Notes: generated by a model from the letters alone, not told the origin. A DNA stretch of 64,000 bases from Ilumatobacteraceae bacterium (GCA_025463305.1 JAOBWK010000021.1:21223-85222); one strand, 5' to 3'. Shown: positions 50,742 to 62,148, counted from the first letter of the stretch. Made by a program: numbers and translations.

Positions 50742-52228
50742 ACGTCCGTCGCACACTCGTCGTGATCGTGGTGATCGCCGGCTTCGCAGCGAGCATCATC
50801 GCCGCCCAGCACACCCAGGCCGCCCCCGTCACACGGTTCGGCACCGTGCCGTTCGCCAGCCGGCCGTACGCGTCCCACAGCACCACGGCCATCTCCACCA
50901 CCTGGTACTGCCCGGGCGTGCCGGCGTCCGACGCCACCGTCGGCGGGCAGTTCGTGGTGGCCAACCCCACGGATGTCCCGATCAACGGCTCGATCACCTA
51001 CTACGGGCCCACCGGCACGACACCCGTGGTGCAGCAGATCACCGCACCGCCTCGCGACAAGCTCACCCTCGACGCGGAGAAGGCGATGACCGCGCAGTTC
51101 GTGTCCGCCACCGTCGAGCTCGAGGGCGGTGAGGGCATCGTCGAGCAGCGCGCCGTCGATCCCGCCGGTGCAGCCGTTGCGTCGTGCACCACCCAGACGT
51201 CATCGACGTGGTACTTCGCCGACGGCTGGACGAGCGGCGACAGCTCGGAGAACCTGATCATCGCCAACCCGTATGACACGACGGTGAACGTCGACGTCTC
51301 GTTCTTCGACAAGACGTCGAAGCGCACGCCGGGTGCGTTCCAGGGCGACTCCATCGATCCTCATTCGGTGAAGGTCATCAGCGTCGCCGACAGCGGCTTC
51401 CGCGACGAGACCATCATCGGCATCGAGGTCGACTCCAGTCGCGGCCGGCTCATCGTGTCGCGCGAGCAGCACTACACCGCCGGTGGGCGCATCGGCTACT
51501 CGCTGAACCTCGGCGCACCCAACACGTCCGAGCAGCTGTGGTTCGTCGAGGGCGATCACGACGCCGACGTCACCGAGCAGTACGTGATCCTCAACCCGGG
51601 CAGCGACGACTCGTCGGTCGACGTCACCGTCCTCGGCGTTCCGGTCACCGACAACTTCGTCCAGCCCGACACCATCACCGTCCCGGCCGACAGCGTGGTC
51701 ACGTTCGACACCGCCGACATCAGCGGGCTGCCCAACGGTGCGCACAGCATGGTGTTCTCCACGCTCCAGGCGCCGCCGCTGGTGATCGAGCGCGTGCTCA
51801 CCAAGCCGAGCGGGTCCGGGCCGGTCACCAGCGTCGTGATGGGCATGACGCCCGAGTACGTGCAGCCGCGCTGGTACATCCCGATCGGTGTCGATGCGGC
51901 CACCGATGCCGCGATCGTGGTCTACAACCCTGATCAGGAAGACAAGAAGATCGCCGTCAAGGCGATCGGGCCGGGCGGCGAGGTGGCCGTCCCCAGCCTG
52001 GCCGCCGTCGATCTCCCGGCGGCCGCCGTCATCACGATCCCGCTCACCGACCCCGCCGTGTTCGGCAAGGTGCTGGTGGTCGAGGGCAGCCCGGCCACCA
52101 ACGGCGGCAGCGGGCGGATCTTCGTCGAACGCAAGCTGCCCCGCGGCGACAACCTCGCCGGACGCTCCGGCTCCTGGGCACTTCCCGAATGCGGACCATG
52201 CAACTTCTTCTCGCCGCCGTCCTCGTAG
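50738..52228 (+). CDS. DUF5719-type secreted protein
   Basis: A 496-residue exported protein with an N-terminal signal or anchor (VVIVVIAGFAASIIAA). It carries repeated beta-rich modules built around [WY]-x-x-x-G-x(n)-E-x-[LY]-[IV]-[IL]-x-N-P, for example TTWYCPGVPA...GQFVVANP, STWYFADGWTSGDSSENLIIANP and LWFVEGDHDADVTEQYVILNP. This pattern and the coupling to the preceding GT2 gene match DUF5719 proteins of actinobacteria. Function unknown; a role on the same glycan is likely by context. The GTG overlaps the GT2 stop, with a GAGAGGGAG ribosome site. Confidence 0.82.
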   Translation: MNVRRTLVVIVVIAGFAASIIAAQHTQAAPVTRFGTVPFASRPYASHSTTAISTTWYCPGVPASDATVGGQFVVANPTDVPINGSITYYGPTGTTPVVQQITAPPRDKLTLDAEKAMTAQFVSATVELEGGEGIVEQRAVDPAGAAVASCTTQTSSTWYFADGWTSGDSSENLIIANPYDTTVNVDVSFFDKTSKRTPGAFQGDSIDPHSVKVISVADSGFRDETIIGIEVDSSRGRLIVSREQHYTAGGRIGYSLNLGAPNTSEQLWFVEGDHDADVTEQYVILNPGSDDSSVDVTVLGVPVTDNFVQPDTITVPADSVVTFDTADISGLPNGAHSMVFSTLQAPPLVIERVLTKPSGSGPVTSVVMGMTPEYVQPRWYIPIGVDAATDAAIVVYNPDQEDKKIAVKAIGPGGEVAVPSLAAVDLPAAAVITIPLTDPAVFGKVLVVEGSPATNGGSGRIFVERKLPRGDNLAGRSGSWALPECGPCNFFSPPSS

Positions 52229-52641
52229 TCGTCGTCGGCGTCGCGGCCGCCGTCCTCCAGCGCAAGCGCCAGGTCGATCCGCCGACCCAGCAGCGCTGGG
52301 AGGTGCCGGCCCAGCTGGACCGTGCCGACTTCCCGACGGCCACCGCCGACTGGATGGTGGTCACGTTCACGTCCGAGTCGTGCACCACGTGCGCCGACGT
52401 CCGCCGCAAGGCGGCCGTGCTCGCGAGCCGCGAGGTCAGCGTCGTCGATGCCGAGTACACCGCCGATCGGGCGCTGCACACCCGCTACAAGATCGACGCC
52501 GTGCCCACGCTCGTGATCGCCGACCGCGAGGGCGTGGTCAAGGCCAGCTTCCTCGGCCCCGTCAGCGCCACCGACCTGTGGGCGGCCTGCGCCGAGGCCC
52601 GCAACCCCGGCACCAGCCCCGAACCCCACATCGGACACTGA
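52189..52641 (+). CDS. Membrane-anchored thioredoxin-like protein
   Basis: A 150-residue protein with an N-terminal helix (LLLAAVLVVVVGVAAAVL) and a thioredoxin-fold domain carrying a Cys-x2-Cys site (SESCTTCADV, about residues 64-67), and the cis-proline region DAVPTLVIAD. Probably a redox protein facing the outside. It starts inside the end of the DUF5719 gene, with ATGs at 52189 and 52198, so expression is coupled. A strong hairpin follows. Confidence 0.82.
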   Translation: MRTMQLLLAAVLVVVVGVAAAVLQRKRQVDPPTQQRWEVPAQLDRADFPTATADWMVVTFTSESCTTCADVRRKAAVLASREVSVVDAEYTADRALHTRYKIDAVPTLVIADREGVVKASFLGPVSATDLWAACAEARNPGTSPEPHIGH

Positions 52642-52664
52642 CGCCGGCACCCGAAACGAGACCG

Positions 52665-52701
52665 GGAGGCTGCCATCGGCAACGTGCCGATGGCAGCCTC
52701 C
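52665..52701. terminator. 17-bp perfect hairpin between thioredoxin-like gene and ftsH
   Basis: GGAGGCTGCCATCGGCA (52665-52681) pairs exactly with 52685-52701 around a 3-base loop. It lies 23 bases after the stop of the plus-strand gene and 33 bases from the stop of the convergent ftsH. The stem is strong but lacks a clear T-run. A bidirectional terminator is the best reading. Confidence 0.78.
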
Positions 52702-52734
52702 TAGTGATGTCTCGGCCCCTGCGGGACCGTCGGC

Positions 52735-54687
<1,953 letters not shown>

Positions 54688-54846
54688 GGAGCAATGCTAC
54701 GTCCAATCCCTGGACGCGGACGGTCGCGAGCGACATCGCAGCCCTGCTCGAAGGCGTCACAGGTCACGCCCGCAACACCTCGTGCGGACGCCGCCGCAGC
54801 CGGGTATCCACCACCGTCGCGACCCTCGCTGACTACTTTTCTGGGG

Positions 54847-55071
54847 ATGCAGCGCCAGTGTTCGCGGTCGGGATGTGCGGAAGCAGCGGTCATCACGCTG
54901 ACCTACCAGTACGCCCGGTCGGCGGTCTGGCTCGACGACCTGTCACCCGAGCGAGATCCGCACGCCTACGACCTGTGCCGGCGCCACGGCTCGCGCCTGT
55001 CCGTGCCCCACGGCTGGCGGCTCGAGGACCGTCGCTCGAGCGACGAGTTCCACTTCGCCGTCGCCGGTTAG
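54847..55071 (+). CDS. DUF3499 family small protein
   Basis: A 74-residue protein beginning MQRQCSRSGCAEAAVITLTY and containing YARSAVWLDDL and HAYDLCRRHGSRLSVP. This is the pattern of actinobacterial DUF3499, with Cys5, Cys10, Cys and His in DLCRRH that could bind zinc. Function unknown. The ATG at 54847 is fixed by similarity; the open frame continues far upstream through antisense ftsH and is not coding there. Its usual neighbours in actinobacteria include phosphomannomutase and DUF5719, both present here. Confidence 0.85.
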   Translation: MQRQCSRSGCAEAAVITLTYQYARSAVWLDDLSPERDPHAYDLCRRHGSRLSVPHGWRLEDRRSSDEFHFAVAG

Positions 55072-55113
55072 CGCGACGGCCGAAGTCGGGGCCTCGCGCA
55101 CTACCGTTGCGGG

Positions 55114-55935
55114 GTGCCCGTGGACGACAAGGCCAAGAGAACGCGCCCGTCGCCTGCACCGTCGAAGCCGACGGCCCCGCGTCCCGTGAAGCAGCCGGCA
55201 GCCACCACCACGGCGGCACCCGTCCCGGCGTTGATCACGGCGGCGCCCAGCATCTCGCTCGGCACCGCCGCGTCCACCTGGCTGGTGGGTTGGCTCGGCG
55301 GCAACCTCGCCGGCTCGGCGGTGCTCTCGCTCTCCGGCACCGCGAGCAAGGCCGCTGCCGATCGCCCCGCCTGGGTGGCCGTCGCCTCGTCGGTCGCGCT
55401 GTGGATCCCTCAGCTGGTGGCCCTCGTGATCGTCAGCCGGCGCTTCGCGACCGGGCGCCCACTGACCGATTACAGCCTGCGCTTCACGCCGATCGACCTG
55501 CTCGGCATCCCCATCGGCGTGCTCAGCCAGCTCGTCCTGCTCCGCCTCGTCTACTGGCCGTTGCAGGCCGGTTGGCCGGACACCTTCTCGAACAAGCACC
55601 TCGAGGAGAACGCCCGCGACCTCTACCACACGGCCACCGGCGGATGGATCGTGCTGCTCGTGCTGATGATCGTGGTGGGCGCCCCGTTCGTCGAGGAGCT
55701 CGTGTACCGCGGGCTCATCATGGGTGCCGCGCGCCGGCGGGTCAACGACGTGCTCGCGCTCGTGGGCGCCGCGGCGTTCTTCGCGCTGATCCACTTCCGC
55801 CCCGTCGAATACCCCGGGCTGTTCGCCTTCGGATTGGTGCTCGGGGTCTGCCTGCTCGCCACCGACCGGATCGGGATGGGCATGATCACCCACCTCGCGT
55901 TCAACGCGACAGCGCTCGCCCTGGTCGCCCACTGA
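55114..55935 (+). CDS. CPBP-family intramembrane metalloprotease
   Basis: A 273-residue membrane protein with an alanine/proline-rich N-terminus and about eight hydrophobic segments. It carries the CPBP (Abi/Rce1-like) motifs: E-E-L-V-Y-R-G, then FALIHFRP, then HLAFNATAL near the end. These provide the Glu and His residues of the active site. Substrate unknown; such proteases process membrane or secreted peptides. GTG start at 55114, 42 bases after DUF3499. Confidence 0.86.
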   Translation: MPVDDKAKRTRPSPAPSKPTAPRPVKQPAATTTAAPVPALITAAPSISLGTAASTWLVGWLGGNLAGSAVLSLSGTASKAAADRPAWVAVASSVALWIPQLVALVIVSRRFATGRPLTDYSLRFTPIDLLGIPIGVLSQLVLLRLVYWPLQAGWPDTFSNKHLEENARDLYHTATGGWIVLLVLMIVVGAPFVEELVYRGLIMGAARRRVNDVLALVGAAAFFALIHFRPVEYPGLFAFGLVLGVCLLATDRIGMGMITHLAFNATALALVAH

Positions 55936-56006
55936 CCGTTCCCGCCTGCCAGCCCAGCGCTCGTGACATGAGTTCACGCACCTGAGATGAGAGACTGACG
56001 ACCGCC

Positions 56007-58859
56007 ATGACCCACGTGACCGATCCCGCCGATCTGGCTCCCGATCCCGAGTCGGAACCGAGCGATGCCGACGTGTCGGCCCCCGCCGTCCCTGTCGACG
56101 GCTCAGCAGCCGACCCGGACGGCAACGTCGGCGACGCCGCCGATGCACCGTCCGACGAACCCGTCCGCCCGCACGACTCCCTGCTCCGGCGGGCCGCGCG
56201 CCGCGTCGTTCGCCGGCCGCTCGACTGGATCGACGCCCCGTGGACCGCGCAGCGCATCATCCGGACGGTCACCGCGTTCCTGTTCCTGGTCGTCGCGCTC
56301 GTCATCACCCTCAACGTCGTCCACTGGGACCTGATCACCACCAACAACACGCCGACCGGTGGCGACATGGGTGCGCACGTGATGGCGCCGGCGTACTTGC
56401 GCGACCACCTGCTGCCCGACCTCCGGCTCAGCGGCTGGAACCCGTACTGGTACGACGGCTTCCCGCTGTACCGCTTCTACATGGTGATCCCGGCGTTGAT
56501 GATCATCCTCCTCAACGTCCTCATCCCGTACGGCATCGCGTTCAAGATCATCGCCGTCGCCGGCATCCTCACCCTCCCGATCTGCTGCTGGGCCTTCGGT
56601 CGGTTGGCGAAGTTCCTCTACCCCATCCCCGAGCTGTTCACGGTGGCGGCGCTGATCTTCCTGCTCGACGACTCCAAGGACCTCGCCATCCTCGGTGGCA
56701 CGGTGAAGAGCACGATGGCGGGGGAGTTCTCGTTCTCGATCGCGCTCTCGTTCGCGATGCTCGGCCTCGGCCTCTACGCGAAGGGCCTCGAGACCGGCAA
56801 GTACCGAGGACGAACGGCGGTGATCCTCGCCCTGGCGGTGCTCAGCCACGGCATCGTGGCCATCTTCGTGGTGATCGCCGTCGTGCTGATGTCGCTGATC
56901 TGGATGGACAAGATGCGCCTCCGGTACTGCCTGACGACGCTCATCCCGATGGGCCTGCTGACGGCGTTCTGGATCATCCCGTTCACATCGGGGTCCGCGT
57001 ACATGACGGACATGAAGTACGAGGGTCGGCCGAACGGCCCGAACGACTCGTACTGGAAGATGTTCTTCCCGCTCGACGTCACCCTCGACCGATTGATCTT
57101 CGTGTTCGCGCTGATCGGGTTCGTGATGTGCGTCAAACGCCGTCACCTCACCGGGGCGTGGATGGGCATCACCATCATCGCCCTCGGCGTGCTGACCCGG
57201 TTCACCCAGCAGAACCACACCGGGCTGCCCGTCATCGGCCTGCTCTGGAACCCGCGCATCCTCCCGTTCATCAACCTGCTCCGCTACCTGCTGATGATGG
57301 TGGGCGTGGCCGAGGTCGGGCGCGCCATCGTGTGGGTCGTCGGTCGAGCGCGCGTCGGCATGGCCGTCGCCCGCGAGCGGCGCGAGGGCCACACCGGCGC
57401 CGCCGTGCCGCTGCCCACCGGGTTCGCGATGACGATCGGGGGCGCGGTCACCGCGTTCTTCACGCTCATCGTCGTGCTGTTGATGCTGGCGGTCGAGTTC
57501 CAGGTCGACTTCTTCGGCGGCGGGATGATCAACGGCCGCTACTCGCTGAGCATCGGGCCCGGCAACGATCCCGTCGTGCTCTTCAAGGAGCGCGCCACCG
57601 GCACACGCGGCCTCGCCGACAGCTGGTCGCGCTACAACTTCACCGGCTACGAGGGCAAGAGCGCGTACGGCGAGTACCGCACCCTCGTCGACGACATGGC
57701 GGCCATCGGCAAGGACCCGAAGTACGGCTGCGGCCGATCGCTGTGGGAGAACAACACCGACAACGGCCGCTACGGCACGACGATGGCGCTGATGTTGCTG
57801 CCGCACTGGACCGACGGCTGCATCGACAGCAGCGAGGGCCTGTTCTTCGAGGCTTCGGGCACCACGCCGTACCACTTCATCACCGCCGCGGCGATGTCCA
57901 CCAACAGCTCCAACCCGGTGCGCCAGCTGCGCTACACCGACAGCGATCCCGCCATCGGCGTGCCGTACCTGCAGGAGCTGGGCATCAAGTACTACATGGC
58001 CTGGACGGACCAGGCCGTCGCCAAGGCCGATCAGCAGCCCGACCTCGTGCCGATCAAGATCAGCGGCCCGTGGCACATCTACGAGGTCACCAACAGCGAC
58101 ATCGTCACGCCGCTCACCAACCAGCCGGTCGTGGTGCCGGGTCGCGCCGACGACCGCGAGAAGTGGCTCGAGCTCGGCACGAGCTGGTTCCAGAACCCCG
58201 CCGACTGGGCAGCCATGCCGGTGTCCGACGGCCCGTCCGACTGGCAGCGCGTCAACGCGGTGGTGGACCCCACACGAGTCCAGACCAACCGGGTCGACGT
58301 CGTGATCCCGGATCAGGCGATCAAGTCCGTGCCGCTTCCCGCGGTGAAGGTGTCGAACGTCGTGATGGGCAACGAGACCGTCGACTTCGACGTCGACACG
58401 GTGGGCGTGCCCGTGCTGGTGAAGGTCAGCTACTTCCCGAACTGGGAGGTCGACGGCGGCAAGGGCCCGTGGCGGGTCGCTCCGAACCTGATGCTCGTGA
58501 TCCCGACCTCGAAGCACGTGCACATGGTCTTCGCCCGGTCGGCCACGGACTACATCGCCTACCTGCTCACGCTGATCGGCATCGTGCTGCTGTTCGTGTT
58601 CCGCAAGTTCGTGCCGATCAAGTACCGCTCGGCCCATCCGTTCGATGTGCCCATGGTGGCGCCGGTCGGTGCGGGTGCGATCGCTCAGCCGATGATGGTC
58701 GACGACGTGATGTGGCAACCGGCCGATCCCACACCGCCGCACGGCATGGAGGCGGTCCCGCGACCGGACGGGTCGCCGCCGACCGAGGACTCGGAACCCC
58801 CTCCGGAGGACACCCCTCAGGTGGGTGAGGTGCTGGACGATCCAGGACCTCCCCGGTAG
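56007..58859 (+). CDS. Large GT-C/YfhO-like multi-span membrane protein
   Basis: A 950-residue protein with an acidic N-terminal tail (1-60), 10-12 membrane helices (about 88-510), a large external domain (about 515-850) and a last helix near 850-870. It ends in an acidic proline-rich tail. TPTGGDMGAHVMAPAYL in the first loop and VSYFPNWEVDGG in the external part are typical of membrane proteins related to GT-C glycosyltransferases (sometimes labelled 6-pyruvoyl-tetrahydropterin synthase-related). A role in transferring lipid-linked sugars is inferred. It precedes the phosphomannomutase gene by 14 bases and is probably in its operon. Confidence 0.78.
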   Translation: MTHVTDPADLAPDPESEPSDADVSAPAVPVDGSAADPDGNVGDAADAPSDEPVRPHDSLLRRAARRVVRRPLDWIDAPWTAQRIIRTVTAFLFLVVALVITLNVVHWDLITTNNTPTGGDMGAHVMAPAYLRDHLLPDLRLSGWNPYWYDGFPLYRFYMVIPALMIILLNVLIPYGIAFKIIAVAGILTLPICCWAFGRLAKFLYPIPELFTVAALIFLLDDSKDLAILGGTVKSTMAGEFSFSIALSFAMLGLGLYAKGLETGKYRGRTAVILALAVLSHGIVAIFVVIAVVLMSLIWMDKMRLRYCLTTLIPMGLLTAFWIIPFTSGSAYMTDMKYEGRPNGPNDSYWKMFFPLDVTLDRLIFVFALIGFVMCVKRRHLTGAWMGITIIALGVLTRFTQQNHTGLPVIGLLWNPRILPFINLLRYLLMMVGVAEVGRAIVWVVGRARVGMAVARERREGHTGAAVPLPTGFAMTIGGAVTAFFTLIVVLLMLAVEFQVDFFGGGMINGRYSLSIGPGNDPVVLFKERATGTRGLADSWSRYNFTGYEGKSAYGEYRTLVDDMAAIGKDPKYGCGRSLWENNTDNGRYGTTMALMLLPHWTDGCIDSSEGLFFEASGTTPYHFITAAAMSTNSSNPVRQLRYTDSDPAIGVPYLQELGIKYYMAWTDQAVAKADQQPDLVPIKISGPWHIYEVTNSDIVTPLTNQPVVVPGRADDREKWLELGTSWFQNPADWAAMPVSDGPSDWQRVNAVVDPTRVQTNRVDVVIPDQAIKSVPLPAVKVSNVVMGNETVDFDVDTVGVPVLVKVSYFPNWEVDGGKGPWRVAPNLMLVIPTSKHVHMVFARSATDYIAYLLTLIGIVLLFVFRKFVPIKYRSAHPFDVPMVAPVGAGAIAQPMMVDDVMWQPADPTPPHGMEAVPRPDGSPPTEDSEPPPEDTPQVGEVLDDPGPPR

Positions 58860-58873
58860 CGTGCTACCCCGTC

Positions 58874-60277
58874 ATGTCCGCTCCTGAGAGTCCCAACAAC
58901 CATTCGACCAGCGGTGCTGGCACGGCCCAGCTCGACGCCATCGTCAAGGCGTACGACATCCGTGGCACGGTGCCCGATCAGCTCGACGCCGAGGTCGCCC
59001 ACGCGCTGGGCGTCGCCTTCGCGGTGTTCACCAAGGCCCAGCACCTCATCGTCGCCAACGACATGCGGCCGTCGGGTCCGGAGCTCGTCGATGCGTTCGC
59101 CCGTGGCGTGATGGAGCAGGGCGTCGATGTCGTGCACCTGGGACTGGCCTCCACCGATCTCCTCTACTACGCCGCCGGCAAGCTCGACGCCCCAGGCGCG
59201 ATGTTCACCGCATCGCACAACCCGGCGCAGTACAACGGCGTCAAGCTCTGCCTGTCCGGCGCCCGCCCGGTCGGGGCCGACACCGGTCTCGTCGAGATCA
59301 AGGCCATCGCCCAGAGCGTGCTCGACGGCAAGGGTCCGCTGCCGGCCGCGAAGGCCGGTCGCGCCACCGAGCGCAACCTCCTCTCGGCCTTCGCCGACCA
59401 CGTCGTGTCGTTCATCGACGTGTCGTCGCTGCGCCCGTTGCGCGTCGTCGCCGACACGGCGAACGGCATGGGTGGCCTCGTCGTCCCCGTGGTGTTCGAG
59501 CGCCTGCCGCTCGTCGATCTCGAGGTCATGTACGGCGAGCTCGACGGCACGTTCCCGAACCACCCCGCCGATCCCATCCAGTCGGCCAACCAGCGCGACC
59601 TGCAGGCCCGTGTGGTCTCCGGCGGCTTCGACGTCGGCCTGGCCTTCGATGGCGACGCCGACCGCGTGTTCGTGGTCGACGAGCTCGGTCGTGGCATCAG
59701 CGGCTCCACCACCACGGCGCTGCTCGCCACGAGCGTGCTGCGCAAGAGCCCGGGCGCCACGATCCTCCACAACCTGATCTGCTCGCGTGCGGTCCCCGAG
59801 GTCATCCGCGAGCACGGCGGCGTGCCGATCCGCACCAAGGTCGGTCACTCGTTCATCAAGCAGATCATGGCCGAGACCGGAGCCGTGTTCGGCGGCGAGC
59901 ACTCGGCGCACTACTACTTCCTCGACAACTACCGCGCGGACAGCGGCCTGATCGCCTCGATGCTCGTGCTCGAGGAGATCAGCCGGGTCCAGCAGGACCT
60001 CTCCGTGGTGCGCAAGCCGCTCGAGCGCTACTCGTCCAGCGGCGAGATCAACACCAACGTCACCGACGCCGATGCGGTGCTGGACATGATCTCCGAGCAC
60101 TTCGCCGATGCGGCCATCGATCACCTCGACGGGCTCACCGTCGACTGCGGTCCCTGGTGGTTCAACCTCCGCCCCTCGAACACCGAGCCGCTGCTGCGCC
60201 TCAACCTCGAAGCCCCGAACCGCGACGAGTGCGACCAGCACGTCGCCGAACTGCTCTCGCTGATCACCAGCGTCTGA
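58874..60277 (+). CDS. manB: Phosphomannomutase/phosphoglucomutase
   Basis: This enzyme interconverts hexose-6-phosphate and hexose-1-phosphate, supplying mannose-1-phosphate for GDP-mannose. The 467 residues carry all family landmarks: AIVKAYDIRGTVPDQL at the N-terminus, the phosphoserine loop TASHNPAQYNG (about 111), the metal loop FDGDADRVFVVD (about 258), the sugar-binding GGEHSAHYYF (about 342) and the phosphate-binding RPSNTEPLLRLNLEA near the end. It links to the nucleotidyltransferase at 36990 and gmd at 41131. ATG start at 58874. Confidence 0.93.
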   Translation: MSAPESPNNHSTSGAGTAQLDAIVKAYDIRGTVPDQLDAEVAHALGVAFAVFTKAQHLIVANDMRPSGPELVDAFARGVMEQGVDVVHLGLASTDLLYYAAGKLDAPGAMFTASHNPAQYNGVKLCLSGARPVGADTGLVEIKAIAQSVLDGKGPLPAAKAGRATERNLLSAFADHVVSFIDVSSLRPLRVVADTANGMGGLVVPVVFERLPLVDLEVMYGELDGTFPNHPADPIQSANQRDLQARVVSGGFDVGLAFDGDADRVFVVDELGRGISGSTTTALLATSVLRKSPGATILHNLICSRAVPEVIREHGGVPIRTKVGHSFIKQIMAETGAVFGGEHSAHYYFLDNYRADSGLIASMLVLEEISRVQQDLSVVRKPLERYSSSGEINTNVTDADAVLDMISEHFADAAIDHLDGLTVDCGPWWFNLRPSNTEPLLRLNLEAPNRDECDQHVAELLSLITSV

Positions 60278-60309
60278 CCACGATCTCTGCACGACGAACG
60301 GAACCCGAC

Positions 60310-60552
60310 ATGGCCCTCGATCAACGACTCCTCGACATCCTCGCCTGCCCGAAGGACAAGGGCCCGCTGTACTACCTCGCCGACGAGTCGGCGCTCTACA
60401 ACCCCCGGTTGCAGCTGCGCTACGACGTGCGCGACGACATCCCGGTGATGCTCATCGACGAGGCCACGCACGTGGACACGGCCGAGCACGAGCGGCTGAT
60501 GGGCATCGTCGCCGCGAAGGGCCTCGAGCCGACGTTCACGCCCGTGTCGTGA
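60310..60552 (+). CDS. Trm112-like small protein
   Basis: An 80-residue protein of the Trm112/UPF0434 family: ALDQRLLDILACPKDKGPLYYL, then NPRLQLRYDVRDDIPVMLIDEA. Eukaryotic Trm112 activates methyltransferases; the bacterial role is unclear. The usual second cysteine of CPxC is Asp here (CPKD), so zinc binding is probably lost. It follows phosphomannomutase as in other actinobacteria, and overlaps the unspecific upstream part of the next frame by 4 bases. ATG at 60310. Confidence 0.86.
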   Translation: MALDQRLLDILACPKDKGPLYYLADESALYNPRLQLRYDVRDDIPVMLIDEATHVDTAEHERLMGIVAAKGLEPTFTPVS

Positions 60553-60647
60553 GCGGTGCTGTCGTGAGCAGCACCGCCGTGCCCGGCCGCTCCGACGGGC
60601 GGCCATTAGACTCTCCGAGCCGGGCGGCAGGACAAGGAGCCAGACGA

Positions 60648-62036
60648 ATGCGCAGACGCGGACGCACGGGTGCAGCCCTCATCGGGGCCCTCCTCGCCTC
60701 GTTGCTGGCGATGACGGTCGGATCCACGATCGCTCCGTCGGCGGTTGCCCACGCCGCTTCCGGCCTCGGTGCCGGCGGCGAGTACCACCCGCTGCCGCCG
60801 GCGCGCATCTACGACACCCGCGCCCCGGGCATCGGCGCGACGCCGGGCGCGATCATCAGCGGCCCCACCGGCGGATCGGCCGATGTCACCGTGCTCGGCA
60901 AGGGTGGCGTGCCGGCCGATGCGGGCAGCGTGCTCGCCGTCGCGGTCAGCATCACCGTGGTCAACCCCACCATCGACGGCTACCTGCAGGTGTACCCCAC
61001 CGGCTCGACGGCCGGCATCTCCAGCGTGCTCAACTTCACTGCCGGGCAGACCGTGCCCAACCTCTCGGTGCTCACCGTCGGCACCGACGGCAAGATCACC
61101 ATCAAGCTCGTCACCACCGCGAACGGCACCGCCGACGTGCTCGTCGACATCTTCGGCTGGTTCTCCACCAGCACGTTCGCCACCAGCGGGGCTCGGCTCA
61201 TCCCGGTCGCGCCGGGCCGCATCTACGACAGCCGCGATCCCGCGTTCAACGCATCCACCGCGCCGCTCGGTGCGAACGCCCTGATCAAGATCCCGATCCG
61301 CGGCGCCGATGCCACGAACCCCAACGTCACCGACATCGTGCCGAACAGCCCGAACGTCGTGGGTGTCGTGCTCAACGTCACCGGCATCAACGACTCGGCC
61401 GGCGCGACCAACACCTTCGTCAGCGTGCTGCCGGAGGATCCCGCGGGCGCCGTCACCACGTCGAACCTCAACCTCTCGCCCGGACAGGTCAAGGCCAACC
61501 TCGTCATCGTGCCTGTCACCAACGCCGACGGTGCGATCCGCATCTTCAACAACGCCGGCAAGACGCACGTCGCAGTCGACGTCGTGGGCTACATGTCGGC
61601 CAACCAGGATCCCGCCACCCGCCTCGGGCGCGTCGTGCCGCTGACCGCGCCGTTCCGCGCGTTCGACACCCGGGACGCTGCGTTCGGCAACGTGCAGCTC
61701 GGGCCGGGCCAGGCCGAGACGTGGAGCTTCAGCCAGTTCGCCTCGTCGGTCACCCTCGCCGGCCAGCCGGTCGGCAACCAGATCGCGCTGATCGGCAACC
61801 TCACCGGCACCGGGCTCACGCCCGTGACCGCCGGTTCGACGGTGTCGACCTACTTCACGCTGTATCCCGACGACGTCAGCCGGCCGAACTCGAGCAACAT
61901 CAACGTGACCGCCGGCGTGAACATCCCGAACATGACCGTGGTCAAGCTCGGTGCCGACGACGGCATCAAGGCGTACAACAACGCCGGCTACATCCACTAC
62001 CTGTTCGACGTGTCCGCGGTCGTCCTCGGCGAATAG
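60648..62036 (+). CDS. Secreted protein with three R-x-x-D-[ST]-R repeats
   Basis: A 462-residue exported protein: signal peptide (MRRRGRTGAALIGALLASLL to about residue 38) followed by three repeats starting near residues 53 (RIYDTR), 191 (RIYDSR) and 337 (RAFDTR). The first two close with VDIFGWF and VDVVGYM and the last with FDVSAVV. The repeat type is shared with the SpoIID protein at 43708, but the paired cysteines are missing here. The function is unknown; a surface or wall-binding beta-rich module is likely. The ATG at 60648 has an AAGGAG site; the frame start at 60549 would place the signal peptide internally. Confidence 0.78.
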   Translation: MRRRGRTGAALIGALLASLLAMTVGSTIAPSAVAHAASGLGAGGEYHPLPPARIYDTRAPGIGATPGAIISGPTGGSADVTVLGKGGVPADAGSVLAVAVSITVVNPTIDGYLQVYPTGSTAGISSVLNFTAGQTVPNLSVLTVGTDGKITIKLVTTANGTADVLVDIFGWFSTSTFATSGARLIPVAPGRIYDSRDPAFNASTAPLGANALIKIPIRGADATNPNVTDIVPNSPNVVGVVLNVTGINDSAGATNTFVSVLPEDPAGAVTTSNLNLSPGQVKANLVIVPVTNADGAIRIFNNAGKTHVAVDVVGYMSANQDPATRLGRVVPLTAPFRAFDTRDAAFGNVQLGPGQAETWSFSQFASSVTLAGQPVGNQIALIGNLTGTGLTPVTAGSTVSTYFTLYPDDVSRPNSSNINVTAGVNIPNMTVVKLGADDGIKAYNNAGYIHYLFDVSAVVLGE

Positions 62037-62148
62037 CAGTAGGCTGCTTCGCCGAACGGGCTGACACGTACACGGTGCCAGCAGGCCCCGGCCCGAGAAC
62101 TCCACATCACGCTGCCTGCGCAGCCACCGTTCCACTGGAGGAACTCGA
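62037..62148 (+). promoter_or_regulatory. Structured leader before ahcY
   Basis: The 112-base gap can fold. GCTG-A-CAC...GTG-C-CAGC (about 62060-62083) and GCTGC/GCAGC (62114-62127) are local stems, and CTCCA near 62100 is complementary to TGGAG in the ahcY ribosome site (CTGGAGGAACTCG). Such pairing could hide the ribosome site. I could not match it to the SAH or SAM riboswitch consensus, so this is only a candidate leader. Confidence 0.3.

Noticed and set aside
54688..54846. Coding sequence in the ftsH-DUF3499 divergent gap
   Set aside because: Open frames run through but have no starts with ribosome sites or similarity; it probably holds only promoters.
56103..58742. 879-codon minus-strand frame opposite the large membrane protein
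   Set aside because: Antisense shadow of a clear membrane protein with hydrophobic periodicity; no similarity visible.
62037..62148. SAH or SAM riboswitch before ahcY
   Set aside because: The conserved core sequences of these classes were looked for and not found; kept only as a low-confidence structured leader.
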